In this document: in pieces, positions 21,950 through 33,529 of the stretch
How the letters are laid out: each line of letters starts with the position of its first letter
How positions within the stretch are numbered: position 1 is the first letter of the stretch
NCBI GenBank assembly: GCA_916610825.1
Contig: OU744449.1
Location: 20,429,344-20,493,343, forward strand
Direction of reading: 5' to 3'
DNA length: 64,000 bases
From: Haliclystus octoradiatus
Taxonomy: Eukaryota > Cnidaria > Staurozoa > Stauromedusae > Haliclystidae
Position numbers and translations under genes: made by a program
Notes under the pieces: model-generated
The model's database searches: none
What the model was told of the DNA's origin: nothing
What the model saw: only the letters and a program-made list of their open reading frames with translations

Positions 21950-24900
21950 ATTTGGAAAGCATATTTGAAAATGAAAATATTGGTCTCCAATATATTCTAT
22001 TAAATGATAAAATTGAGCAAATAGTTCTTGAACACGATTCATATGGCAAAGGTAAGTTTTTCAAGTACCCATATAAAGGTGGTCCGTAGGTATGTCACCT
22101 AGATTTATTAGGAAGTAGCTAGAGTACCCGTAGCCGTAGAAGCTGTAACCTATATTCTTGATTCTATTGAGGGAAATTAAAGAGCATTAAAGGAAATATT
22201 GAAAGAAGAATTATTGAAGCCGTCATTATCTTTTTGACGAATTTATTTATTGAACTTGTTTTTATTGATTCAGACTACTGTATATGGAATGCATTTACAA
22301 TATCTTAGGTGATGTTATGCAGTAGTTCTGAACCAAATAGATTCATTCATTCGTATCAGATTCGTCTGTTTACCCGATCTGTATAACCCTGCTTGTATCA
22401 AATCGTATTTGGCTCTTCTTTAATGACTCACGCACAATTGTATGTGTATAGCATTTTCAAGTTGATAATGCTGTTTGAATTGTACACCGTTGTTGTTGAA
22501 TACAAAATATGCTTATGTTTCTCTTGTAATTTTACCTTCGGAGATCCTTGCTGCTCCAAAAATGCAGTCAAATTTACAACCTTAGGCTAATTTTGTGTCT
22601 CATTCATTTGATGCAACGGGAACCATTTTATTCTCCATAAGAAAGTTTACACAAGACAGAATGCAAATAGACTCATTGTCCAATTGAAATCTTGATTTAC
22701 CGTTTGTATATATGTTTAACTTTTAATAAAGATATTTTGTATTTCAAATCACCTAATTGATAAAGTAGAAATCAAATAAAATTCATTGTAAGTTTTTTAT
22801 ATATAAAATATAATGTCAAAAACCAGACAATCATGCTTGCTACTCAAAGTTTCATGCCAATGTGATCACCAAGCAATCTATTCAAGATTGCATGATGAAC
22901 ACGATTGTCTGATTCTTGACCTTATACTTTATATATTGTTAAAGCTCTGCTGTATAGCATTGAGCCCTTTGTTCAATAAGTAAGACAACTTGCACCACAT
23001 TATATATGTCAGTTATTATAGCATAATAAGTATAGTTAAACTACATTTTGGCGAATTATGTACACAGGCCATTGTAACAACATCAACAAGTATTTCTAAT
23101 GTTGAAAAACGATGTTGAATAAAATTGCACACCCAATATCTCTTTTGCTAGACTCCAAATCTTAATTAAATATATCTAGATTATGATCTGAGCGTTAAAA
23201 TGATCATTACAAAAAAAGCAAGTTTTTTTATTAGAGGAAAAAACATGAATTGCTTATTGCAATTGCATTTATGGCGGCGGTGACGATCACGTAAATCAAA
23301 AACACAAGAATAACACATAAGAAAAGAAAATTTTTGACCTCCCAATATCCGCGATATACATTTCAAATTTGAGATGAAATACGGAATAGCATGCAAGTGA
23401 ACCCCAAAAGCAGCATGGTGCCTATTGTTGCCTAAAGCACTATTGTTCAACCAGCCCTAGAATCACATGCATTGCACGGTAGTATGATAGCAAATTCTAA
23501 ACATTTCAGATCGAACATATTGTATTATATTACTTTTAACAGCATGGATCATCATCATTAGACGCGTCGACGGTTCTGTTGATTTTAATCGTACTTGGGA
23601 TGATTACAAAAATGGATTTGGAGATCTTCATAATGAATTTTGGTTAGGCAATGAGAAGATTCATCAGTTGACAAAAATGGAAATGTTTTACATCAAATTC
23701 AATCTTTCCGATGGAACTATGAAACGCATGGGAATTTTCAATGACTTCAAAATTCATAATGAAAGTTTCAATTTTAAACTACATGTTGGAGGCTTACAAA
23801 ACGGTAGGAATTATAGGAGACGGAAGTTTAATTCATATAATTTGGCTAAATGAACATTATAGCGAGATTAACTCAGGTCTACAAGGTCTAAGGATATCAG
23901 GCCGTGGACAGACCACGTGTGATTTGTCCATCTTAATTCAGAGTTTCTATTTTATAATTTGCTGATAATCGTTGATCCTCGTTATTATATTGACTAGTTT
24001 ACGATCCCGAGCCCCATTTTGTACTAGAGGGTGGTCTGCTGACAGCCATACGTCAAAATCCATCCGATCTATTGGAGATATTCTATCGTGGGTTGAGGCG
24101 TTTCATGTGTATACGATGGTTGGGGGGTAATCAAGACTACCGCATACCGCCAGTTTGTGGGCTATGTGTGGCTTCACTTTGACAAAGCTTTCAGAGAACG
24201 CGCTCAAAAATTAAATTGAATGATTGGTCAAGTTTGAACGCTCAGCTTTATAGCTTTCAGAGCTTTCACTCAGCTGGCTCAGCTGTATGAGGCATTAAGA
24301 ACAGAATATCTGCAGCACCACGAATATGGACTCTTCGGGAGTATCATGTATTCACTTCTTGGATCAGTGGCCGTTGTACATTTAAGGAAGGCTTCTGCCG
24401 ATATACTCACAAGTGTTCAAATTTTAACTACTGAGCCATAAAATGATACAATGAAATCGTAGGGGCTTGATGGGCGTTTAAGCTAGTAACAATAATCTTA
24501 TCGTGGAGTCTAATGCTGAGCAAACAGTCAATGATTCTGCGTTCATTGAGCAGATATTTTGCTTTCTCCTGACGACACATATTAAGGCATGTTCACAACT
24601 CAGATTCCGTTTTTTTCTAAATTATCAATTAATTAAAAATCAACATAAGGCAGGAAAGGAGTAGTTGCTTTCATTATTCATGATTCTATTGATTTTACTC
24701 GTGCCTTTCATTCACAATTATTACCAGTGTCGTCGGATTTCATGGCGTAAAAGTCAAACGGTTTTATTCTTTTGATCAATACCCCACCAAGCGGTCTTAG
24801 TAAATATAATAACAGTTGATGGGTTAATAATGCTTCACAACCAATCACACGTGGTCTTTCCTTGTCTTGATATCCTTAGAGATTATAGACCAGATTTCAA

Positions 24901-26111
24901 TCTCGCTTAAATTTTCATATCTCCTGATTCAAAAAGTGTAAGAACTTTTACCCATTTGTATGATGGTAGCATGCGTCCATGCTTGAGTATATGACTTACA
25001 GGGATATGCACACTTAATTTCAAACTATCGTCCCATTTCAATTTTCCAACTGTTTCTAAAATATTAGAAAGAGTAGTAGATAATCAAGTTTACTTATATT
25101 TTAATAGCAGTTTTCTCTCTATATTTCAATCCATTGCGTTTAAATATTAAAAATAACCAAATTTAAACAGCAACCTAAGGAAAGTATAATGACCTTTGTT
25201 AGCAGGGTAATGACCCAAGTGTTTCCCGCTCCCAAATTGGATCATAGCCCTTGTTAGTCAATTAAAACTGTATATTGTTAGATATTTCCAACACATTCGT
25301 CACTAAAAAGGCGTGTATAGTAGAGTGCATGTTTTACACATGTTATGTATATTACATGCATAACGAGGATTCGATTAGATGGTAGAGCAGCCATATCTCA
25401 GTTTTGGTCGACTGTGGTTGAAATCATCCGAAGGACAACTCCTCCTTAACTTTTATCTAAAACCATCAAATGAGTATAATATTCTGATGGTATATTGAAT
25501 ATTCCAGAGGGAATTGCATTGCCAGTAACTGCGGTGCATCGTTGTGCATTGAATCGTTGCGTATTGACAATCTAGTCGCGTTTTGCCTTGGGTGAATACA
25601 GACCTTTTTCTCATCACCCAAGGTAACGATATTTTAAAAATACATCGCCCCGTTTATCCATCTTTAATTTTGACAGTTCTCGAGAGACACATTTGAGCCT
25701 GTGAAAATGTTATATAGAAATTTATCTTTAGTGTCACCGCTGATATCAATAAATTCCTCTAGAAATAGAAGAGTAGTACGGAGGTCTTCGGTAACGCGAT
25801 TCGGTATTAATTACTTACGTATGAAAATGTGTATTTTAGGTAACGTAGGATCTTTCTTCACAACACTTGATGGTTCAAACTTCTCAACAACAGATCGAGG
25901 TAACTATGCAAGTGGTGACAACAATTGTGCGAACATATATAGCTATGGTTGGTGGTTTAAAGATAACTGTTTTAACACCGGTATGAAGTTTCATTTTCAA
26001 GCAGATAATGACCATGATTCTATTCCACATGATGCTGATCCATCTTCGGGATCCGACGATAGAAAATCTTGGTCATCTGTTACAGTTATGATCAGATTAT
26101 CATCATTATAA
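21950..26111 (+). CDS. Fibrinogen-related domain gene, unit 3 (partial or downstream FReD of unit 2)
   Basis: Exons are 21950-22051 (102 bp; acceptor TTTCAG, donor GTAAGT), 23543-23803 (261 bp; acceptor AACAG, donor GTAGGA) and 25840-26111 (acceptor TTTTAG, stop TAA), again all phase 1. The middle exon has AWIIIIRR, GSVDFNRTWDDYKNGFG and EFWLGNEKIHQLT. The last exon has NNCANIYSYGWWFKDNC and SWSSVTVMIR. It lacks the NLNG-Y stretch that follows the second Cys in units 1 and 2, and carries an Asp/Ser-rich insertion instead, so the fold may be altered. Only 474 bp separate the unit 2 stop from its first exon, leaving little room for a promoter and signal-peptide exon. A two-FReD gene is therefore plausible. 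Confidence 0.78.
22798..22937. mobile_element. Short palindromic MITE
   Basis: About 40-bp inverted ends (tatataaaatataatgtc with accagacaatcatg, and the reverse complement of a near copy) enclose roughly 60 bp. It lies in the first intron of FReD unit 3. Confidence 0.65.
23990..24440 (+). pseudogene. Gag-like retroelement remnant
   Basis: Conceptual translation in shifting frames gives SIGDILSWVEAFHVYTMV, then a basic, Trp-containing stretch. Near 24370 a zinc-finger-like SGRCTFKEGFCRYTHKCSNF follows (Cys-x7-Cys-x3-His-x-Cys). This order matches gag-like proteins of tyrosine-recombinase (DIRS-type) or related retroelements of invertebrates. No intact frame remains. It lies in the second intron of FReD unit 3. 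Family assignment is from memory of typical motifs only. Confidence 0.4.
25367..25800 (+). mobile_element. Diverged relative of the 4085 SINE
   Basis: Shares with 4085-4480 the tRNA-like head (gattagatggtagagcag, gtggttgaaatc), the body block atcaaatgagta, gaattgcattg followed by gtaactgcggtgcatcgtt, and a 3' block (tctagaaatag with agtagtacgg and cttcggtaacg). Internal rearrangement, including a duplicated cgttgcgcattg stretch, lengthens it. It ends about 40 bp before the acceptor of the last exon of FReD unit 3. Confidence 0.7.
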
Positions 26112-27130
26112 TCATCACTTTTGGATTAGTTTTCAATTGGATAACTTTACACAGGGTAATTCATTGTTTAGGATGGATTGTTTTTTCTTAATACAAAACA
26201 ATTGCATATAAATAATCTCTGCTAAAATCAAATAACTTGATTCGTATGTAGGACAAATTTGCTGGCTATTAGATACCTACATGTGCATGCTGCTGGTTTG
26301 TAAAATAAAGTAGGCTTATGCAAGAATGTATTTCTTCGTCCTATGGATTATGAATTTCTTCTGTAAATTTCATGCATTATGCAAAATGGGTTAATTGTAA
26401 CAATTATATATCAATCACTTTACAAGCTATATATAAAAGTAAGCTGATTTCAAGTTTTACATAGCATTTTCTTATTTAGATAACAATTCGTTTGTTTCCG
26501 TAATGATTCCATACTAGCTTTTCACAGGTCCATTGGAGCCGCAGGGAAGCCTCCCAAGAAGTTGTTGATTAAAATTTTGTACTGATGGTAAATTAATAGA
26601 ATCTGCTTTTACAGTGCATACTTATGGTTGTTACTTGTAAATAATGGACGAATAATGACAAGTATGCATGCGAGTCTACAAGTAAACTTCATCCCTCAGC
26701 CATCAAAACTTAAGTTTTATAGTTTGAATTATATTGATTAGGTCATTGAATTCAAACTGACTATTTATGATTATGTCATTTAAAAGGAAAAAGATGTGTA
26801 GCAATATCAACCGGGAGTCGGTAGCAATAGCATACCCCCTCTATCCATGCCTGTGTGAAACTGTGATATTTTCAAAGACAAAAATATGCAAGAGAAAATA
26901 CAAATAATAAAGAAAAGTAATCTGGTTTGCATGTTTGAGAACTGGGCACATTTCTCTTAACTGTCATTTGCCCAAACCTTGCAAGAATGGAATGACAGGC
27001 ACAATACCCTATTACACATACATCAATCCCGAAAGTCCTAATTTCCGCTTTTTCAGGAGATTAATATTAGTATAGAGATTAGCAGTATTTACAACAATAC
27101 TTATACTACTAATGCAGATGACGAGGTACG
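26112..27130. other. Non-coding stretch after the FReD array
   Basis: AT-rich sequence with no recognisable exon, repeat family or RNA gene. Confidence 0.4.
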
Positions 27131-27151
27131 TATAACTCTAATGACTGTTGA

Positions 27152-27738
27152 ATGTCTATGATACAAATAATTCCCGTCACGGTACTAGGCTCAGATAATG
27201 TTTCTTTCAGATCTTATGATTTGTTGGATTCAGGTTCGTATGTGTCACAGTGCGACAAAGCTCTATATGGAAAGTTAGGTTTAACAGCTGAAATGAAGGA
27301 GTTGTGTCTAACAACTGTCAATGACAGAGGAGAATTATATAAAACTGGAATATATAGTATGGTAATATCGAATGCAAACGAGGATAATGAGAAGTATTGT
27401 TATGATATTGCTATTGATTCGGTGTATTGGGTTATTGAAATTTGAATGTAGGCAATGAAGTTAAGCCACACGATGCAAATTTTTCAACATATCAGCATCT
27501 GCATTGTATTAATTTTCCCTTAGCTACAATAGAACAGGATACAATGAATATTGGTATGAATTGCCAGGTAACTTTGATGTCTCTTGAATATCGAAAAGGC
27601 GACGTTGGAGATCCTTGGGCAATGAGAACAGAGTTATCTTGGCCCCTGTTAGGACCTGATGTATATCATTTTACATCACGTAAGAGTAAAGAATATATAG
27701 CACACTGCTACATGATATACAAGCTCAAGCTAGAGTAA
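27152..27738 (+). pseudogene. BEL/Pao-type retrotransposon fragment (aspartic protease region)
   Basis: The first frame (27152-27445) has IIPVTVLG followed by the active-site motif YDLLDSGSYVS of a retropepsin and CLTTVND. The reading continues in another frame (27442-27738) with NVGNEVKPHDANFS, FPLATI, QDTMNIGMNCQVTLM and AMRTELSWPLLGP, which correspond to the segment between protease and RT in BEL/Pao Pol. A one-base shift at about 27440 separates the halves. No RT or integrase follows, so this is a decayed fragment. Its end may lie in the partly GC-richer DNA up to about 28.6 kb, but no LTR pair was found. Confidence 0.65.
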
Positions 27739-27739
27739 A

Positions 27740-29075
27740 GTTTTCCAGTTTTGAAATTAATGATATGACGACGCTATATTTCCAAAGATTGAATGGTGTG
27801 CATGTTATTATTAAATGGTTGCATGTTTTGTTCTTTTGCTTGTTTGGGTCTTCTTCTGTTTCGCACTGGTTCCCCAAATGTTGGCAACGTAAGCTGGGTG
27901 TAGTATTGTTACAAAGGACCTAAATTATATACAAAACAGAGTGGTTTAGAATCGCTCAATGGTGAATCGCCTGCTGAAATTTATTGCAGAATTTAAATAC
28001 ACGTACTTGGAAGCCTTGTTTGATAAACAATGTTATAGCCTAGAAACCTATAAATACAATCACACAATAATATAAATGAAAACTTAGCTGTATTGTAGAT
28101 ATACTCTTACAAGAATCGAACGCCAAGCTGACGCCCCTCGGAGTTGTCAAGCAACCCACGTGATAGCTTCGATTAAACAATATGTGATTAAAAATTGGCT
28201 ACCCAGTGCATTGATGTTGTTTGAGAGTTGTACAGGATTTCGTTCGAGTAGATTTGTAATGTTTTGAAGTTTTTTTTATCAATGAAGATTATTGTTGTGC
28301 GCCCGTTTTGCGTATCTAAATTGCGATTTTGATCATTGGCGTAAGTTGGGGTCGGTGTGTTACCGCGCTGTGCACTGTTGCTAACATTGGTAACAGGAAA
28401 TTATTGTCACGTGACAGCCTCCTTTTATGTCAGTTATTTGTTGTCTTGTTGTCTCCATTGAGATGGGAGTAATTTGTGACTAGAATGTAGTATATATTTA
28501 CAACCAGTCTGTTTTTCAGTGGATTGTGGAAGTAAAAACCAAGTATTATGTAATCATTATTTAGAATGTTATTGTTGTTATTTTATTTTAATGTATTACT
28601 AATCAAACTTGCTAATTTTGATTTAGAAAACCGTTTATTGATTTGTCCGTTTGTTTGTTATTGTTAATCAAAAGAGAGAATTGAAAATACTATTGTGTTG
28701 TTTTATTGTTTCAACTACTGGATGGTTAAATTCGAGCTTGCATTTCTGTTTTAACTCAATGAAGAAACATACACTCTTGTTAATTGCAATTTATGCTAAC
28801 CAAAAATTTATTATTATATTATGCATTGATACCCGTACTTTTAAATTACTCAAGTTATACCATATGACCATGTAGGAATTGGATTTTGATATCCATAAGT
28901 TTTATATCTTCAAGTATGTAGAATATTTTATTTCCATCTAAATTAATTAGATTATAGAAATGTTTGTATAAGAATCCAAACGTGAAATGCTTGTAATAAA
29001 TGTTAATAATGTCAATCACATTTCATCCACTATTGATCTACTATCGAACAAGAATTGTAATTGCAGAGCACCCAG
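27740..29075. other. Non-coding stretch
   Basis: No gene recognised. Segments such as tgttggcaacgtaagctggg (27878) and the more GC-rich 28320-28460 could belong to retroelement long terminal repeats; no matching partner was found. Confidence 0.35.
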
Positions 29076-29473
29076 TCAGTCCTCAATTGAAAAGATGGCA
29101 GTACATGTTGTTCCGCTGTTTGTTGACTCTTGGTTGATTAGATCTTTGTTCATCCAAATGCGGTATTGTTCTCCTTCCTCAAGGTTGACCAACTCACTCG
29201 AAATTACCTCACTGTAGATGCCTCTTTTATCCACTGATGTAAAATCAGACATAACAATGTTGTTTGTGCTAGTTAATCTTACAAAACACCAAGTAGCCCC
29301 TCCACTCAACTTACAATAAAAGGGCAATTGTTTCGCATTTCTTCCGCACTTAATCCATCCTAATTTGTAGTAGAATTTCAATTTGTATTTGTTTGTTCTT
29401 CCACGGAAAGTAAACTTTGCATAAGAATCACCTTTTGACCCGAAGCAAAGCACTGGATTCGTAATAGGCTTAC
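29076..29473 (-). CDS. Last exon of a secreted protein: LCFGSKGDSY-type domain
   Basis: The exon ends at a TAA-type stop at 29076 and encodes about 130 residues. They start near KPITNPVLCFGSKGDSYAKF, continue through YKLGWIKCG and GATWCFVRL, and end with LEEGEQYRIWMNKDL followed by a final Cys-containing strand. I recognise the pattern (LCFGxKGDxY, then an EGEEYxIWYGEDL-like segment and a late Cys) from uncharacterised secreted proteins of marine invertebrates. No function is known to me. The region around the acceptor reads CTAG|GTAAG|CCT. Using the second AG (exon from 29468) gives phase 0 and joins cleanly to the PAN exon at 37117-37398. The first AG needs phase 1 and an extra exon. Confidence 0.6.
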
Positions 29474-30836
29474 CTAGCAAAATAATAAATATAAATTATG
29501 TATCTACAATAGGATATGATATATATGGTAAGTCTTACATATGATGACAGTATTTAATCTTATGGATGACATATTATAGATAATGGTCAACATTTCTGGA
29601 GACATATTGGCCTTAATATGGACAAATTTTATCTTGGAAGTAATGTTTATTTACTTAAACATCTAATGTTTATGACGCCACCTTATAAGGCAGTTTCATC
29701 CAACTTCCAGTCAGGCATAACTCACTGGGCTGGCATCGCTTTTTAAGCCTTTTATCAGTTTCAATTTTATTTTTCAAGTTTTCTATCGAAAATAGCAAAT
29801 AATAAATTAAATCTGATTTCAATCTTAACGTTTTTGTCTAAAATGTTAGATATTTATTGCTAATAATGATTTAATTCCAACGTTGTCTAATTGAAGCGCT
29901 TGTGCTGATGAAGCGACGACCTGGGCTGGCCCACCAAACCGTATTTATATGGAGAGTATCCGTCCCACCCTAGTGGGATCCGACTGCTCATCAGATGCGA
30001 ACCCACCTGGGTGGGCTATCCCGGCAATCATAAAAACGGATGTCTTTAGAACAATAGACAACAATAAATAGTTGATGTTGATCTCACCCGAAAGTCTCGC
30101 CCCATCTTGCTGGGCTGGACAGTGAGCATCAACCGGTTTAAAATTTATATGCTACTGATTGTTCGAGTCAGTCCTTCGCGCTTTTATTTATTTTGCATTA
30201 TCAATTCCATAATGATATACTTGCAATCATATGGCAATGAAATAATGACTTAGACCATTCCGATAATCGGATACATAATAAATAAAGAAGAAATAAAAAA
30301 GAAATACTATCAAATAATAACATAAAAAGTATATTAAGCTGGGATTTGAACCGTGGACTGTAAAGTACGTTCTAGGAAACATCTGATAAAAAGACTAAGT
30401 AGCATGCTCGAAGAATCTCTGTAAATTTGAAACCCAGTTAAACAGTAGAGTATGCTAACTCAGTGGACAAAAGCTTGCTTTGACAATTTATAAACCGGAA
30501 TGAAGTTTTGCGAAAATGATTGTCTTTTAAGGCCGTTTATTCGACGCAAAGGTTTTCTGGTGACAAATAGGCGTTGTGCGTTTTTAAGAGGGGTTTGAAG
30601 GCGAATGCGATAACTTCCTTGTCAATTTTTGAATTTTTTGAGTCTGTTGCAATACAGTTCTTTTTAATTTGAAAATAAGTTTTTAGAATTGGTAATAGTT
30701 CACATTAAATTTACAATGATCCCTTGGTGCTTCACTTGATTTTTGATTCATTTTAATTCTTTTTAGTTTGTAATTGCTAATGAATTCCTTCAGAGCACCG
30801 TAAATTCGTTTTATCATTCTGCCATCTTTAGAAAAA
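29474..30836. other. Intronic stretch with a GC-rich patch
   Basis: No exon seen. About 29.7-30.13 kb is notably GC-richer than its surroundings and repeats gggctgg/gggtggg several times (29728, 29920, 30005, 30106). A tRNA B-box-like motif (minus strand, GGTTCAAATCCCAGC) lies near 30345. The part around 30400-30480 shares agcatgctcg, aacagtaga, taactc and gacaaaagcttg with 18605-18685, so both belong to an undefined dispersed repeat. Confidence 0.4.
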
Positions 30837-30840
30837 TTAA

Positions 30841-33525
30841 AATGCCCTTTATCTAGCGAATTATGAATTCCTTCTCATAAATATTACTTTTTTTGCAAAA
30901 TATAGATCTATGACCCACTTCTAGTGAGTCTGACCAAAAAAAAAATTAAATTCTAAAAATAGCCTGTGTAATAATTTGATGCCATATTGCATCGTTGCCT
31001 GCTGAGGGGTAAAAAACAAGGTAAATTTTTTGAGTAAAAATATAATTTAAAACTGGAACAATTGTGACTATTATGATTAAATAAGCAGTAAACTATGTTA
31101 TATAAGTAAATAATTAATGATTAGAGTCAAACAGGTTTCTTCCCTTTTCTCTGATGTTTCCATACTTCTTCTTTTTGTTGGCCTCCCTTGGCAGTTGTGC
31201 TCCTTTGTTTTCTAAGATTAGGGAGTTTGCTATTGCCATAGAGAAGTTAAGAAAGGGCAACTGTTCTTTTTTTCGTATTCCATTCTTAGTGGCATGACGT
31301 CTGTATAGAATCCAAGCATTGACTTTTGCCATGTCCATGCAATGCCAGTAAATATTCATGTACCATCTCTTTGATTTGTACCTTATTCTATATCATCATG
31401 TCAGCCAAATCTACTCCACCCATTCCAGCATTATACATTTTGATAATTTGCAGGCATTTTATGTTTTTCCTACTTTTCTTCTTCGGGTACCATTGCTCAA
31501 TTTCAGTTACAGGATTTACACCGATAAGATAGTACCCGATATGTACTGCGTTATTATCACACCATTTTGCAGAAAATAATACCAGAGTTCAAATTCGATA
31601 TGTAATCAAGTGAACCACGTCCTTCCCGTTTCATATCTTTTAAATTATTGAGCTTGCACTCCTTCAAACGATGGCTTCGTAAGGTACCACAGCCGTGAAT
31701 TGAATGCTTTTTTAGATAGAGCAATAGATCAATGGTTGTAAACCAGTTATCAAAATAAACTTTATGATTTCTGTTCTCTGATTTGGCAGAGCAGAGAGTA
31801 GTAACCACCTAAGAAGATTTCTGAAGATGGTTATCATCAATGTTAGTGCTAGTAGTGGCTTGTTCCAGCTGAGAATCAGTACTGCTAATAGGTTCATATG
31901 CTTGTTCTGATTCTTTACCAGTGTACAGATGAAACTGCTACATAAATCCAGACGCACCACCCCTCACCAGGTTTTTGAATCCCCATTTGATTTGCTTTTT
32001 GATTTTACTGCCTGATACCACTGTACTTTGTTTTGGCAGGTATAATTTGTTCACTGAGTGGTTTTCCTCTGGTTTAATTTTGATGAACTCCTTATAAAAT
32101 TGCATCTATCACTGGTTGTATTTTGAATAATTTACCATGTTTTGCTGCAACATAGGTAGAATTGTCTGCAAAATGGATATATCGCTTTTTGAATCTTTTT
32201 AGCGTTATGATATCAGCAATTTTTGGATATCTTAGTTCACGAGACCAATAATGAGCATAGCCTGGCTGGTTTATGATTCCCATCATTATGTGCATCCCAA
32301 TGAACTTCTCCATTTCTTCTACATTTGTTGAGAGTGGGTTGCCAGTTGTATGCATGCAGTATAAATTACTTTGATCAATGGTCATTTGTATCTAGTTCCC
32401 TGTCAAAAATAATCTGAAGAAGTCGATGGGAACATGCATTCAGGTAAGTCATCTTCTTATAATTCAAACTTATGTGATGAATGTGGTATGCCTTTATTTC
32501 TCCAACGGTATACATGTTCATTTTTGTTTGAATTGTTTTTATCTGACTCGTCTGATTCGTTTAGTTCATTTTCTTCCTCTTCTAGTCTATTGCACTCTTC
32601 AAGATATCTGCTCATTGCAAACTCAAGGTCTTCATCTTCGTCCCAATTGTCAGCAGGCAATCGGCGCAGGGGTTCATCATCATCTTCATCTGAGCTAAAC
32701 TGTGATATGTCAGACTCATTTCCATCAATCATAGCCTGAAGCACGTCCCTCAACGTTAAATCTTTTGTTCTTCTCTTATCCATCACTAGTAAAATAAAAA
32801 TACGTGGAAATGACAATAGTGAACAGCAAGGTAGCAATCATTCTTCAATAATAGGTCTGCCTACACAGATTATGCTATTTTACAATTGATTACAAGTATA
32901 ACTGAGGCATGGCTGAGTCACTTGGCATTGAACCCTCCATATTTCATTTTTGAATCTATATTTATTCCACCTACAGGTTACATTCAGGCCTGTTACACCA
33001 TCTGCATCTTCCACCAGAGCGATTACAGCTTCTATTTTATATTTCAAATATTAGAAACGAATACAGCAACATACAACCAACAGAAAACATAGGCAATGTT
33101 TTACAAAAATTTACCAATTTTATGACCATTACTTGCAAGAGATGCCATATGGCATCAAAAAATATTTCATGGCATAAAATCTGAAGGCCAATATCAAAAA
33201 ACGGTAAAAATGGCTCTAATTACTGCTAAGAATCACAAGCAACTAGTAAAATTATAGCCTACCTGATATATTTGCCAAGAAAGAAATCCAATAAAACCAA
33301 ACTTTGTGTAAAAAGTAGAACTCCTATTTTTGATGATTGTGCAATATTTAAAATTCTTTTCAAAACTTCCATCGTCTTCTGAATAAAATAGAACTAGCTT
33401 GAAAACAACAAGGAAGGTAAAGGCTTGCAAAGGACCAACGGATAGCTTAATTGATAAAAAGGTTATTCATAGAGAGGCTTTTGAAATTTTTGATGCCATA
33501 TGGCATCTCTGCCAGATAAAGGGTT
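30841..33525 (-). mobile_element. piggyBac-type DNA transposon with TTAA target sites
   Basis: The element is flanked by TTAA at 30837-30840 and 33526-33529, the piggyBac hallmark. The termini are inverted: CCCTTTATCTAGC on the left and the complement of GCCAGATAAAGGG on the right, with a 2-base indel. A subterminal 16-bp palindrome gatgccatatggcatc occurs at 33136 and 33492, and a slightly changed one (gatgccatattgcatc) near 30980. The interior holds a decayed transposase on the minus strand. Total length is 2685 bp, the usual size for an autonomous member. Confidence 0.9.
31114..32783 (-). pseudogene. piggyBac transposase, inactivated
   Basis: An acidic N-terminus begins MDKRRTKDLTLRDVLQA with a run of Asp/Glu. 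MEKFIGMHIMMGI and YPKIADIITLKRFKK then lead into the DDE-type core. The second catalytic Asp is kept in VYFDNWFTT and the third in MGGVDLAD. The position expected to hold the first catalytic Asp reads HSVNK, where family members usually have HSVDE. In-frame stops follow ASGFM and HLQKSS; frame breaks occur near 32100 (after VIDAI), near 31560 and after VDLADMMI. The C-terminal part (VNAWILYRR) is in another frame. The protein would cut and paste at TTAA sites if intact; this copy cannot. Confidence 0.85.
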
Positions 33526-33529
33526 TTAA

